Assembly: GCF_002001165.1 (NCBI RefSeq)
Contig: NZ_MUNQ01000022.1
Coordinates: 53,438 to 117,437, forward strand
Direction: 5' to 3'
Origin: Rhodanobacter sp. C05
Lineage (GTDB): Bacteria > Pseudomonadota > Gammaproteobacteria > Xanthomonadales > Rhodanobacteraceae
Length of the DNA stretch: 64,000 nt
The first letter of the stretch is position 1. Each line of letters starts with the position of its first letter. The translations under genes and the position numbers were made by a program. Of this stretch, positions 35,376 to 44,015 are shown piece by piece. The notes under the pieces were generated by a model. The model had not been told where the DNA came from. It did not search any database and was given only the letters and a program-made list of their open reading frames with translations.

Positions 35376-35855
35376 ATGGTCAGCAAGAACACGATTTGCC
35401 TTTGGTATGACGGCACCGCGCTGGATGCCGCGACGTTCTACGCCAAGACGTTCCCGGATAGCGCCGTGGGCGCCGTCCATCGTGCGCCGGGTGACTATCC
35501 CGCCGGCAAGCAGGCTGATGTACTGACGGTCGAATTCACCGTGATGGGCATCCCGTGCCTGGGTTTGAACGGTGGTCCCGGGGTTCCGCACACCGATGCG
35601 TTCTCGTTCCAGGTGTCCACCGACGATCAGGCCGAAACCGACCGCCTGTGGGACGCGATCATCGGCAACGGCGGCCAGGCCAGCGCCTGCGGCTGGTGCA
35701 AGGATCGGTGGGGCCTGTCCTGGCAGATCACCCCGCGCGTCCTGATGGCGGCAATCACCGACTCTGATCTCGCAGCTGCCAAGCGCGCGTTCGACGCCAT
35801 GATGGGGATGACGAAGATCGACATCGCCGCGATCGAGGCTGCGCGGCGCGGTTGA
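35376..35855 (+). CDS. VOC family protein (PhnB-like, 3-demethylubiquinone methyltransferase-type fold)
   Basis: 159 residues: NTICLWYDGTALDAATFY AKTFPDS-type start, LTVEFTVMGIPCLGLNGGP, DAFSFQVSTDDQAETDRLWDAI, CGWCKDRWGLSWQITP, and MTKIDIAAIEAA at the end. This is the vicinal-oxygen-chelate fold of the PhnB/YjdN group; despite the old name it has no proven methyltransferase activity. An AGGAGAA site precedes the ATG. Confidence 0.92.
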   Translation: MVSKNTICLWYDGTALDAATFYAKTFPDSAVGAVHRAPGDYPAGKQADVLTVEFTVMGIPCLGLNGGPGVPHTDAFSFQVSTDDQAETDRLWDAIIGNGGQASACGWCKDRWGLSWQITPRVLMAAITDSDLAAAKRAFDAMMGMTKIDIAAIEAARRG

Positions 35856-35932
35856 CGATGGCAACGGTCATCCACCGCACCGCAGCCAAGCAAGGATCAG
35901 AGTCGTCTGTTCGAAAGTGCACACTGGCCCGT

Positions 35933-36040
35933 ATGGCACTTACTTGAGCGCCGTCATCCCCGCGAGGAGCTTCTCAACAGCGCGAAGCTGGTCAAGCGGG
36001 AATGACGAACTGCAGAAGATCAGCCTTAAGTAAGTGCCAT
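35933..36040. repeat. Complete 108-bp MITE-like element with 13-bp terminal inverted repeats
   Basis: The ends ATGGCACTTACTT (35933-35945) and AAGTAAGTGCCAT (36028-36040) are perfect inverted repeats. Inside are CGCCGTCATCCCCGCG and GCGGGAATGACG arms. Parts recur at 50327-50466 (right end with GAGTAAGTGCCAT), at 32621 (inner arms only) and faintly near 60350. It lies 52 nt upstream of the GST start, so it may carry or disturb the promoter. Confidence 0.8.
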
Positions 36041-36091
36041 TCCACTCTGTTCCGTTTTCCATCGCGTCATGCCATCACGTGGAGCCTTCCC

Positions 36092-36739
36092 ATGATCCCC
36101 ACCATTACCGCCTTTGAAAATTCGCCCGATCGCGGCAAAGGACTCGCGCGCGACATGCGCGTCCGCTGGGCGCTTGAAGAAGCGGGCCAAGCTTACGAGG
36201 TCCGTCTTGTTTCGTTCGGTGCGGTGAAGGAACCCGCGCATCGAGCGCTGCATCCTTTCGGGCAGATTCCCACCTATGAAGAAGGCGATCTCGCCCTGTT
36301 CGAGTCGGGGGCGATCGTGTTGCATATCGCGGAGCGTCATGCGGGCCTGCTGCCGGAAGATGCCCATGCCCGGGCACGCGCGATCACATGGATGTTTGCC
36401 GCGATCAACACGGTGGAGCCGCCGATCCTGGAACTCGTAACCGCCAAGTTTCTGGAAGGCGACAAGCCCTGGTCCGAGCAGCGCGTGCCTCTCGTCAAGG
36501 ATCGCATCCGTACCCGGCTGGGCGAACTTTCCGATCGCCTTGGCGATGCCGACTGGCTCGACGGTGCATTCAGCGCGGGCGACCTGATGATGGTGGGAGT
36601 GCTGCTCCGGTTGAAAGCATCGGGCCTGCTGGACGAATATCCGAACCTCGCCGCCTACGTCGCCCGTGGCGAAGCGCGAGCCGCCTTCAAACGTGCTTTC
36701 GCCGCTCAATTGCTAGCCTTCGAGGAAAGCGCATTCTGA
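36092..36739 (+). CDS. Glutathione S-transferase family protein
   Basis: 215 residues from ATG 36092 (GGAG upstream). N-terminal half: MRVRWALEEAGQAYEVRLV, HPFGQIPTYEEGD, LFESGAIVLHIAERH; C-terminal half: AFSAGDLMMVGVLLRL and AAYVARGEARAAFKRAFAAQ. A cytosolic detoxification enzyme by family. Its last part matches the gene remnant at 55180-55281. Confidence 0.92.
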   Translation: MIPTITAFENSPDRGKGLARDMRVRWALEEAGQAYEVRLVSFGAVKEPAHRALHPFGQIPTYEEGDLALFESGAIVLHIAERHAGLLPEDAHARARAITWMFAAINTVEPPILELVTAKFLEGDKPWSEQRVPLVKDRIRTRLGELSDRLGDADWLDGAFSAGDLMMVGVLLRLKASGLLDEYPNLAAYVARGEARAAFKRAFAAQLLAFEESAF

Positions 36740-36772
36740 CACCGGCTCCCGGTTTCCGACGATGATGCGTCG

Positions 36773-37336
36773 TCAATGCAGATAGGGAAACAGTACGGTG
36801 ATATAGGCTGCAATCGTGACCGCGCTGAATGGAATGAGTGCCTTGTGATACCACTCGCGCGGGGTCCAGGCGGCGATGACAGCAACAACCAAAAAGATCA
36901 TCTGGACGCCGAGATCCAACGGAGCAGGCAGGTTGCCAAAAAGCACCACCTGCTTGGCGATGCTCGTGACCAGCATCAGGCCGAGGATGGCGAAGAACCA
37001 GCGATGATTTGCGTAGTAGTGGGTGCGCAGGTCGACTTGTCCCTCGATACCGATATCCGGCAACACCAAACCAGCCATCAGGTACAACGGAACCGTTTGC
37101 GCCAGCACCGCGACGAAGCCGACGAAGCTCCAGTCATGATGGAAGCGCAAATCGTACATCGCCCACCACGCCTGCACGTCGAGCAGCAACAACAGAACTG
37201 CCCACGACAGGCACGGCCAGTAGGTATGCAAGCGGGTGCGGGCCAGCATCAAGCCGCGAAAGCCCTGCAATACCTGGGTGATCGCCAGGCCAAGAATGAT
37301 CGACAGTAATACGGAGAGATAGGTGAAAGCTTCCAT
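36773..37336 (-). CDS. Hypothetical inner-membrane protein
   Basis: 187 residues, five to six helices (YLSVLLSIILGLAITQVLQG, CLSWAVLLLLLDVQAWWAMY, FVGFVAVLAQTVPLYLMAGL, FFAILGLMLVTSIAKQVVLF, MIFLVVAVIAAWT, LIPFSAVTIAAYITVLF). ATG 37336 starts the first helix; a longer in-frame reading to 37597 adds non-coding-looking residues. Function unknown. Confidence 0.78.
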   Translation of the reverse strand: MEAFTYLSVLLSIILGLAITQVLQGFRGLMLARTRLHTYWPCLSWAVLLLLLDVQAWWAMYDLRFHHDWSFVGFVAVLAQTVPLYLMAGLVLPDIGIEGQVDLRTHYYANHRWFFAILGLMLVTSIAKQVVLFGNLPAPLDLGVQMIFLVVAVIAAWTPREWYHKALIPFSAVTIAAYITVLFPYLH

Positions 37337-37512
37337 GGTTAAATCTCGTTTTGGCATGGCCGGGAGACGGGAACAGCACGGCAAAGCAGGTGGCGCAGTC
37401 GAGCTGACGATAGTCAGGATAGAGGCAGTTCCTCCAACGCCGGCAAGCATAAGTGGGCAGACATTGTTCGTTCCAATAAATATCGCTGCCCCTTTGTTTG
37501 CCGGGTCGCCTC

Positions 37513-37560
37513 GGCAGTGTTCACGGACCAACCTCCGACCCGCCGATAAAGGTCCGCTCC
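37513..37560 (+). pseudogene. Short segment shared with the GST remnant at 55248-55295
   Basis: This 48-bp stretch matches 55248-55295 at 39 of 48 positions by eye, and both can encode AVFT-x-QP-x-T followed by a stop (AVFTDQPPTRR here). It is probably another decayed end of a GST-like gene with its 3' flank. No longer reading frame is left. The rest of 37337-37687 shows nothing else recognisable. Confidence 0.4.
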
Positions 37561-37687
37561 AGGTCGTGAAACACGGGTTCCGCGTAGTGCATCTCACGGG
37601 CGGGTGCGCGTGACGGTAGTGAGCGTAGAGTGGCGGACTCCGACGCGGTTATTTGCGATTGCCGCGACCGATCTTTGCGGAGGGGAG

Positions 37688-38155
37688 ATGATGAAACGGT
37701 TACTTTCCATGCTTGGTTTCTGCATCCTGGTTGGCGGATGCGCCCAGGTCAAACCGGATGCGCCATCGGCGCAGCAGCAGATACAACGCGTGCTCGATGA
37801 CATGGTGGCGAGCGCGAATGCACACGACACCGATCGCTACATGGCACGTTTCGCACATCAGCCGACCCTTGTGTTTGCGATCGACGGAAGGATCATTCAC
37901 GGCTGGGACGCCTTGCATGCGCAGCAAATGAAATGGTGGCGCAACGGCAACACCGATGTCGTGTACACACCCATCGGAAGCGCTGAGTTTCTGACGCTGG
38001 ATGAGAACCTCGTGGCGACCACACAAGCATTGTCATCACGGCGCACGTCACCGGATGGCAAGGTCCTCACCGGAACCCTTGTCGTGACCTCGATCTGGAA
38101 AAAATGGCCGCAGGGTTGGGCAATCGTGTACGGGCACGAATCCTGGGCGCACTGA
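37688..38155 (+). CDS. Lipoprotein with SnoaL/DUF4440-like domain
   Basis: 155 residues. ATG 37688 follows GCGGAGGGG and gives a lipobox (LGFCILVGGC). The mature part (IQRVLDDMVASANAHDTDRYMARFAH, DGRIIHGWDALHAQQMKWW, GWAIVYGHESW) is the NTF2-like SnoaL/DUF4440 alpha-beta barrel. Periplasmic, membrane-anchored; function unknown. 38156-38378 has no recognisable feature. Confidence 0.8.
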   Translation: MMKRLLSMLGFCILVGGCAQVKPDAPSAQQQIQRVLDDMVASANAHDTDRYMARFAHQPTLVFAIDGRIIHGWDALHAQQMKWWRNGNTDVVYTPIGSAEFLTLDENLVATTQALSSRRTSPDGKVLTGTLVVTSIWKKWPQGWAIVYGHESWAH

Positions 38156-38378
38156 AAACCTCACCATGCGAAACAAACAAAAGCGGCCATCTCGACCTTC
38201 CTCCGTTTTTGGCTTGGCCCTTCTTTTCGTCCTACCCCATCGTTGTCGTCTTAGCCACTGAGACAGGGCCATGCTCTAGTCAAAAGTCACGGGGACGCTG
38301 CGACTGAGAGTCGACAAGGGCACAGCGCGTGCAGTCGCCGGAGCATACCTCCCATCCGAGCACCACATACGATCAGCC

Positions 38379-39020
38379 ATGACCACCTCCCGCATAGATC
38401 CAACGCTCGTTTTCGCCTGGCAAACAGCGCATTCCATCGCGCGGGGATCCCCGCTCCCTGTTCACGATCGCGGGGGCTTCCGGGTAGATACCCACTCGGA
38501 AAAGGAACTGAAACGCTGGGTATTTCCGCAGCCATGTGATGGGCTGCGCGCAGTCGCCCAGGACATTGCGGCTCCACGACATTACCTGAAGCTGTGCGGC
38601 TCCAACGAAGAGCTGCGTAGTGCACTACCCGTTCACTGGGAGGTCCAGCCAGAAAACTATTTCATGATGGCGCCAGTGACCATCCTCAATACAAGGCCCC
38701 TGCCGCATGGATACAGGATGGAGCTTGATCAGGCCGGGCCTGTCACTCGAGCCCGCGTCATCGCGCCGGACGGCGATCTGGCTGCAAGCGGATGCGCGGC
38801 AGAAGCTGCAGACATCTTCATCTATGATCGAATCGAAACGGCGCAGGATCACAGGCGAAAGGGATTGGGCATCGCGGTGATGATCGCGCTTGGAACTGCG
38901 AGGAAATCTCTCGCCAGTCCGCAGCTCCTGGTCGCGACGGAAGACGGCCGCAACCTCTATGCGAGCCTTGGCTGGACCGTACTCGCGCCATTCGCCACTG
39001 CAACCATTCCGGAACGTTGA
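38379..39020 (+). CDS. GNAT family N-acetyltransferase
   Basis: 213 residues with an N-terminal extension of about 110 residues before the GNAT fold. The acetyl-CoA loop is seen in IETAQDHRRKGLGIAVMIAL (R-R-x-G-x-G/A type), followed by LLVATEDGRNLYASLGWTVL. Cytosolic acetyltransferase, acceptor unknown. The N-terminal part (DGLRAVAQDIAAPRHYLKL) is not assigned. Confidence 0.82.
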   Translation: MTTSRIDPTLVFAWQTAHSIARGSPLPVHDRGGFRVDTHSEKELKRWVFPQPCDGLRAVAQDIAAPRHYLKLCGSNEELRSALPVHWEVQPENYFMMAPVTILNTRPLPHGYRMELDQAGPVTRARVIAPDGDLAASGCAAEAADIFIYDRIETAQDHRRKGLGIAVMIALGTARKSLASPQLLVATEDGRNLYASLGWTVLAPFATATIPER

Positions 39021-39047
39021 GCCTGTCCGCGGATTGATCGCGCCGTT

Positions 39048-39434
39048 CTATCCCGGATTGACTTTGGCACCCGGTACCAGCCGCGCGCCCAGCGCCACCA
39101 GCGGCGCAAGCGTGACTAGAAATGTCAGGTGGTACCAAACCGGAAATGTGTTCCAGATGTGGATGTGGTCCGGCACAAACAGCGCAAGCAGCACCAATCC
39201 GACGATCCATGGCGCCAGGTTTGATCGCGTGATGGTACGTACCACCGCACCGGCGGCGATGGACGAGAGCGCCCCGATCGAAAGACGCGCGATTTTCATG
39301 CCGAGCGTGAACAGCATCGTCGGCTCGGCCTGCGCATAGCCCGGTAACCACCATCGCAAACCAAAGTTCAGGACCGTTACCACAACAACCCAGGCCACCA
39401 GCCCGGCGACGACCCCCGCGATAGCACGCCACAT
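39048..39434 (-). CDS. Small membrane protein
   Basis: 128 residues with four helices (AIAGVVAGLVAWVVVVTVLNF, IGALSSIAAGAVV, LAPWIVGLVLLALFV, LTFLVTLAPLVALGARLV). Divergent from the PadR regulator at 39483 and so probably its target. Function unknown. Confidence 0.78.
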   Translation of the reverse strand: MWRAIAGVVAGLVAWVVVVTVLNFGLRWWLPGYAQAEPTMLFTLGMKIARLSIGALSSIAAGAVVRTITRSNLAPWIVGLVLLALFVPDHIHIWNTFPVWYHLTFLVTLAPLVALGARLVPGAKVNPG

Positions 39435-39453
39435 GCGCCTTCTCCCGTTGCTA

Positions 39454-39469
39454 TAGTTTAATTAGACTA
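39454..39469. promoter_or_regulatory. Palindromic operator candidate for the PadR regulator
   Basis: TAGT-T-TAATTA-G-ACTA: a 16-bp near-perfect palindrome (only the T/G pair mismatched) in the 48-bp divergent gap. A -10-like TAATAT (39468-39473) overlaps its right end, so a bound protein would block the PadR promoter. ATGT/ACAT or TAGT/ACTA half sites are usual for PadR proteins. Confidence 0.6.
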
Positions 39470-39482
39470 ATATGATTTCACC

Positions 39483-40067
39483 ATGAAGGCAAAACTTCTC
39501 ATCCTCGGCGTGCTGCATCGCGGGAACTTCCATCCCTACGAGATCAAGCGCCGACTCGAGAACGCGATGGTCGAGTGCTACACCGACGTTGAGGTGGGGA
39601 CGCTCTACTATGCGATCCGCCAGATGGATAAAGAGGGCCTGATTTCGACCGTGTCCCACCAGCGCGTGGCTCGCGGAGGCATGCGCACGGTCTACAAGAT
39701 CACCGCGAAGGGAAAGACCGAGTTTGTGGACCTGCTGCATCGGCAATTCGAGGAAGACGGCCCGGTATCCCAGACGTTGTATGGCGCGCTCCTGTTCCTG
39801 CACCTGAGCGATCTTGCCATCGTCCAGGATCTCATCCGTGACCGGATTGCGCGCCTCGACGAACAGATCGCCAAGCTCGGTCCGATCCGCAAGGAACTTC
39901 GTCCCGTGCTTTCAACGGGCGGCGAACACCTGCTGCGTCATCTCGACCAGCAGCGACGCCTCGACCGCGACTGGCTGAAAGGTCTGCTCAGGGACGTCAA
40001 GGCACGTCGCGTGCGCGACGTCGCGGACCCGAAACGCCTAGCGGTTGACAAGGAGGGCCGGAGTTGA
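39483..40067 (+). CDS. PadR-family transcriptional regulator
   Basis: 194 residues. The winged helix is typical: LLILGVLHRGNFHPYEIKRRLE, VEVGTLYYAIRQMDKEGLI and TVYKITAKGKTEFVDLL. The C-terminal half is a long helical dimerisation arm (LIRDRIARLDEQIAKLGPIRKELR). Divergent from the small membrane protein gene at 39434. It probably represses both through the palindrome at 39454-39469. Confidence 0.92.
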   Translation: MKAKLLILGVLHRGNFHPYEIKRRLENAMVECYTDVEVGTLYYAIRQMDKEGLISTVSHQRVARGGMRTVYKITAKGKTEFVDLLHRQFEEDGPVSQTLYGALLFLHLSDLAIVQDLIRDRIARLDEQIAKLGPIRKELRPVLSTGGEHLLRHLDQQRRLDRDWLKGLLRDVKARRVRDVADPKRLAVDKEGRS

Positions 40068-40192
40068 GATCGGAGCATGGGCTTGGCCCTCGGCGGCATC
40101 TGGACGCTATGAGCCGTCGGCATTCGAGCGGCAGCAGGAACTTAGTCTTGTGGCCAGATCGATCTGACTCAGCCAACGTCCGCTTGCGACCG

Positions 40193-40350
40193 AGGCTGTG
40201 TGAAAACGCAAATGTGCGTTTGAGGTTGATCAAGAATTGCTCAAATCATGGCGCGTAGATTCAATTCTGAAGCTCTGACGTTCGGTAGTTTGTCCAGAAT
40301 TCGCGTAGCAGGCACATGCTTGAGGGCAGCTCTGCGCTTTCACACAGCCT
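40193..40350. repeat. 158-bp element with 17-bp terminal inverted repeats
   Basis: AGGCTGTGTGAAAACGC (40193-40209) and GCGCTTTCACACAGCCT (40334-40350) are inverted repeats with one mismatch. The inside has no open frame and looks like a non-autonomous mobile element. Just to its left, CGTCCGCTTGCGACC (40177-40191) is a copy of another repeat (see 49430). Together they fill most of the 456-bp gap 40068-40523; the remainder shows nothing. Confidence 0.75.
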
Positions 40351-40523
40351 GGACCCATGGCAGACGTTAGAAGAAGCGTGAAGAGCCCTCGGATGTACCT
40401 CTCTGTATTGGGAACCCGAAGCGGACACGAGATAGGTAGAGTGCTTGTCGGGATTTGCGCTCTGCAAGCATCCAAACGACTGAAACCACCCATACGAAAC
40501 ATAGGCATTGAAGAGAAAAGATT

Positions 40524-41297
40524 ATGCGGATATTTGGTCCTGGCCCCCTGATGCCTGCGTTGTTTTGCGTATTTGCCCCCTGGGTCGCATTCGCCCAGAA
40601 CCCGCCCGCGGATTTCGGCTCGAACGCCACTCGGCTTGAAACTGGATTTTTCACCTACCAAGATCGAAACCATGACGGCGGCTCTGTCGTCGGTAGCTCG
40701 CGAATCCTGATACGGCGACTGGATAACGAGAGCGGTTACGAATTTTCGAACCTCGCCACTTTCGCATCAGGCTTTCTGGGGTTTCACAGCCAGCGTTGGA
40801 CTACCGTGGCGTCCATGCGATTTCAGCCCAAATCCGCGACCCTCTCTTTCGTCAACGGAAATGAGGCAGCACCTGTCTTCGACATTGCTTATCGAGCAGG
40901 CAGAGCAAAAGGGTTTGTAGTGTCAAGGGCATCGAACGAAGCCTCGAAGAAGGCCTACGTAAACGATCCCATCCCAGCGGATACCGTTGATCAGCGCATC
41001 GATTGGGCAGCAGTGACCGCCAACGACCTCGAAGTGGGCCGGCATTTCGAATTCAACGTCTATGACCCGAAAAGTGGCGTCAGCCATGTCCAGGCTGACG
41101 TGGGAGCCCTATCCGATGTTCACGTTCCCGCCGGCGACTTTGTGTCCTACGCCATCGACTACCGCATTCACAAAGCAAATGGCGTCGAGCATTTCAGGGT
41201 TTTCGCAAGCAAGGAAAGCCCTCGCTTCATGGTGCGGGAAGAGTTTCCCAATGGCGTAGTCACTGATCTTGTGCGAATCGAAAATGCAGCCCAATAG
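40524..41297 (+). CDS. Exported hypothetical protein
   Basis: 257 residues with a signal peptide (LMPALFCVFAPWVAFAQ). The mature protein is beta-rich (ETGFFTYQDRNHDGGSVVGS, VASMRFQPKSATLSFV) and its C-terminal 90 residues (LEVGRHFEFNVYDPKSGV ... FRVFASKESPRFMVREEFPNG, in parts) resemble periplasmic DUF3108-like proteins that report on processed polymers. That match is weak. Stands alone between repeat clusters. Confidence 0.7.
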   Translation: MRIFGPGPLMPALFCVFAPWVAFAQNPPADFGSNATRLETGFFTYQDRNHDGGSVVGSSRILIRRLDNESGYEFSNLATFASGFLGFHSQRWTTVASMRFQPKSATLSFVNGNEAAPVFDIAYRAGRAKGFVVSRASNEASKKAYVNDPIPADTVDQRIDWAAVTANDLEVGRHFEFNVYDPKSGVSHVQADVGALSDVHVPAGDFVSYAIDYRIHKANGVEHFRVFASKESPRFMVREEFPNGVVTDLVRIENAAQ

Positions 41298-41373
41298 ATG
41301 GGCCAATGATCTCCTCTGATTGAAATCATGGCTTGCGGGCCTTGCAGCTTGAGCGGTCCGTCGGAAAACTGGA

Positions 41374-41478
41374 AATGTCCGCCACCCATAGCGGACCTTG
41401 CGGAAGGTCAAAACTGCGCAACGTCAGCGAAGAAAAGGGGTAGATTCACTTACATCCTTTTCGAAGGTGAACCTGACC
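41374..41478. repeat. Two adjoining repeat units (TGTCCGC type and GTGAACCTG type)
   Basis: TGTCCGC ... GCGGAC (41376-41396) then CTTGCGGAAGGTCA, the same order as at 49430-49470. Next come ATTCACTT (from 41443) and AAGGTGAACCTGACC (ending about 41478), a loose hairpin of the GTGAACCTG family. Non-coding; it sits 44 nt past the end of the broken AKR gene. Confidence 0.65.
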
Positions 41479-41521
41479 AAGTTGGCCACGTTTCGACACG
41501 GCCCGAGCTGCGGCTTCCCTT

Positions 41522-42467
41522 TCATCTCTCCCGCGGAATGAACCCCGGCAGGCCGGTGTCCACGACGCCGTTCAAACGGATGCTTGTCACGATACCTTCC
41601 CGGATCTCCTGCAAGGCCTCGGCGGGCAGAGCAGCGATGTCGAAATTCCCGGATATGGTCCGGATGGGTCGACGTAGTCAGGAACGCGGTGCCACGCTGG
41701 ACTGCCCAGGCGAGCGCGACCTGCGCAGGCGTCTTGCCCACGCGCTGCGCGATGGCCTTGAGCACCGGATCGTCTGTCAGCCTCGGCTCCATGCCATGCC
41801 CCAGCGGCGCGAAGGCGAGCAGCACGATGCCATGCTTCGAACAGAAGTCGAGCAACTCCCACTCGGGGAGATACGGATGGCATTCGACCTGCACGACCGC
41901 CGGCTTGATACGGGCGTTGGCGACGATCTCCCGCACCTGGTCCAGGCGGATATCCGACAGGCCGATGGACCTGCACTTGCCCTCCTCGACCAGACGCTCC
42001 ATCGCTCGCCACGTCTCCAGCAAGGTCACTCCGGTGTCATAGGCCGGCCGACCGTCTTCGCCCTTTGGATACTGCTCATCGCCAGGTTCGAAAGCGAAAG
42101 GCGTATGGATCAGATAGCAATCGAGATAGTCGAGTTGCAGACGACCGAGGCTCGCCTCGACGGCAGGTGTGACACGCTCCGGGCGGTGATTGTTGTTCCA
42201 CAACTTGGTGGTGATGAACAGGTCTTCGCGCCGAACCGTGCCCTCCGCGATGGCCTCCTTTATCGCATCACCGACCACATCCTCGTTGCGGTAGGCCTCC
42301 GCACCGTCAAGATGCCGGAACCCCACCTCCAAGGCGGTTTTTATCGCCTGTCTGGCAGCGGCACGATCGGGAATCAACGTGCCAAAGCCAACCGCAGGAA
42401 TCGCACCCGATCCATCGGCAAGAGGAATCGTCGTGTAACGAAGGGTGTCGGAAATGTGCATGGTCAT
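41522..42467 (-). pseudogene. Aldo/keto reductase with a C-terminal frameshift
   Basis: From ATG 42467 the reading frame is a good AKR: GFRHLDGAEAYRNEDVVG (Asp and Tyr of the tetrad), TTKLWNNNH (Lys), YLIHTPF (His) and HPYLPEWELL. At about 41643-41648 the frame changes. The original frame runs on as unrelated residues to 41424, while the proper AKR end (NFDIAALPAEALQEIREG ... GVVDTGLPGFIP) continues in another frame to a stop at 41522-41524. A net 2-nt loss in a run of A after HIRE explains it. The catalytic tetrad precedes the break, so the longer 347-residue product may still fold, but loss of the C-terminal loops probably impairs substrate binding. Confidence 0.8.
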
Positions 42468-42616
42468 GCCCCCTTGCAGGGATCTGCCGCCGCGAAGTCG
42501 ACGCAGTCACAAGCCAGCATCCACAATGCCAGTGTGCCCGTCAAAGTAAAACATCAGTATCTGATGAGAGACGTTACTTGATCGCCCCGCCCCCAACGCA
42601 TCGCGTGAGAACCCGC

Positions 42617-43639
42617 ATGGCAAAAATCGTTATCTACGGCGCCGGCTCCGTTGGTTGCTATGTCGGCGGACGGTTGCTTGCCGGGGGCAGCGATGTCAGT
42701 TTCATTGGGCGTGCGCGCATCACCGACCAGTTGCGCCATCAAGGCCTCACGCTGTCGCGGCACGACGAAAGCCGCTGGCATGTGCCCCCGGAGCGAATCG
42801 AGGTGTCGACGGACCCTGCGGCGGCGGCCGGCGCGGATCTCGTGCTGGTGACCGTCAAGTCCGCCGCGACAGCCACGGCCGCGGCAGAACTGGCGGACGT
42901 GCTTCGCCCCGGCACGATCGTCGTGAGTTTCCAGAACGGCATGGGCAATGCGGATGTGCTGCGCGCAGCGCTGCCGCAGAGCACGGTGCTGGAGGGGATG
43001 GTTCCATTCAATGTCGTCGAGCGCAGTCCCGGTGTATTTCACCAAGGCTCGGCGGGCGAGCTGGAGATCAGGCATGCGCCGACCATGCAGCCATTCGTCG
43101 AAGCGTTCAGTCAGGCGGGGCTGCCGCTGATCCAGCACGCCGACATGTTGCCGGTGCAGTGGGCGAAGTTGCTGCTCAATCTCAACAATGCCATCAACGC
43201 GCTGGCGAACCGGCCCTTGAAGGAGGAGCTCTCGCAACGCGCCTACCGGATCTGCCTCGGCATGGCGCAGAAAGAAGCGCTGGCACTTCTGAAGCAGGCC
43301 GACATACGAGCCGCCAGGCTGACGCCGCTTCCGGCCTCCTGGATACCGCGTGTTCTCGGCTTGCCCGATGCATGGTTCGAGCGGCTGGGCCGCAGGATGC
43401 TGACGATCGATCCGCTCGCGCGCTCGTCGATGTCGGACGACCTGGCGGCGGGGCGTGCCACGGAAATCGACTGGATAAACGGCGAAGTCGTGCGCCTCGC
43501 CCAACGTCTTGGGCAAACCGCACCCGTGAACGAACGGCTATGCGAACTCGTGCGGGAAGCCGGGCAAGCCGACCTGCGCCCTTCATGGTCGGGCGAAGCA
43601 CTGCTGACGGAGATGCGGGCTGCAACCGGCGCCTCTTGA
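42617..43639 (+). CDS. 2-dehydropantoate 2-reductase family protein (ApbA/PanE-like)
   Basis: 340 residues. NADP-binding N-terminus IVIYGAGSVGCYVGGRLLAGG, then DLVLVTVKSAAT, TIVVSFQNGMGNADVL and the C-terminal helical domain with the Lys motif VQWAKLLLNLNNAINALAN and SSMSDDLAAGRATEIDWINGEV. The family makes pantoate from ketopantoate, but many paralogues with this fold act on other 2-keto acids, so the pathway role is uncertain. ATG 42617 was chosen at the start of the Rossmann strand. Confidence 0.88.
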   Translation: MAKIVIYGAGSVGCYVGGRLLAGGSDVSFIGRARITDQLRHQGLTLSRHDESRWHVPPERIEVSTDPAAAAGADLVLVTVKSAATATAAAELADVLRPGTIVVSFQNGMGNADVLRAALPQSTVLEGMVPFNVVERSPGVFHQGSAGELEIRHAPTMQPFVEAFSQAGLPLIQHADMLPVQWAKLLLNLNNAINALANRPLKEELSQRAYRICLGMAQKEALALLKQADIRAARLTPLPASWIPRVLGLPDAWFERLGRRMLTIDPLARSSMSDDLAAGRATEIDWINGEVVRLAQRLGQTAPVNERLCELVREAGQADLRPSWSGEALLTEMRAATGAS

Positions 43640-43703
43640 GCTACCAAGCGAGTTGCCAGGCGGATCGGATTCACTTCCGTGCCTTTACCAAGTGATTCGC
43701 TTA

Positions 43704-44015
43704 TCAAGCCGCCGCAAGCACCTTGCGCACCATCTTCGGCGCGGCCACGGTCACTTTCAGCAGCGCCTTCACCGCTCCACCCGGCTCGCGCCTGCCCTGC
43801 TCCCCATCCTGCAACGTACGCACAGACACACCGAGCATGGCCGCGCAATCGGCTTGCGACAGACCAAGCTTGATCCGCGCTTCAGTGGCTTGGCTTGCAT
43901 GCACGGTGAATCGGCGACCACCACCTGCCTTGATCTCGCCAATCGCCTGCAATACCTCGGCGCCGATATCGCGTCTGGCATCGCGTTCAAGAATTTGCCT
44001 GCTCAGCTTTTTCAT
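43704..44015 (-). CDS. HTH antitoxin-like regulator (HigA/XRE type)
   Basis: 103 residues. The HTH reads ATEARIKLGLSQADCAAMLGVSVRTLQDGEQGRREP (in parts) with a long N-terminal arm (ILERDARRDIGAEVLQAIGEI). This layout is typical of HigA/NadS-like antitoxins. The motif usually has Trp in LQxWEQGRR; here a Gly stands there (LQDGEQGRR). The ATG overlaps by 4 nt the stop of a short upstream frame (44012-44143), which should be the toxin position but is much too short. Confidence 0.82.
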   Translation of the reverse strand: MKKLSRQILERDARRDIGAEVLQAIGEIKAGGGRRFTVHASQATEARIKLGLSQADCAAMLGVSVRTLQDGEQGRREPGGAVKALLKVTVAAPKMVRKVLAAA

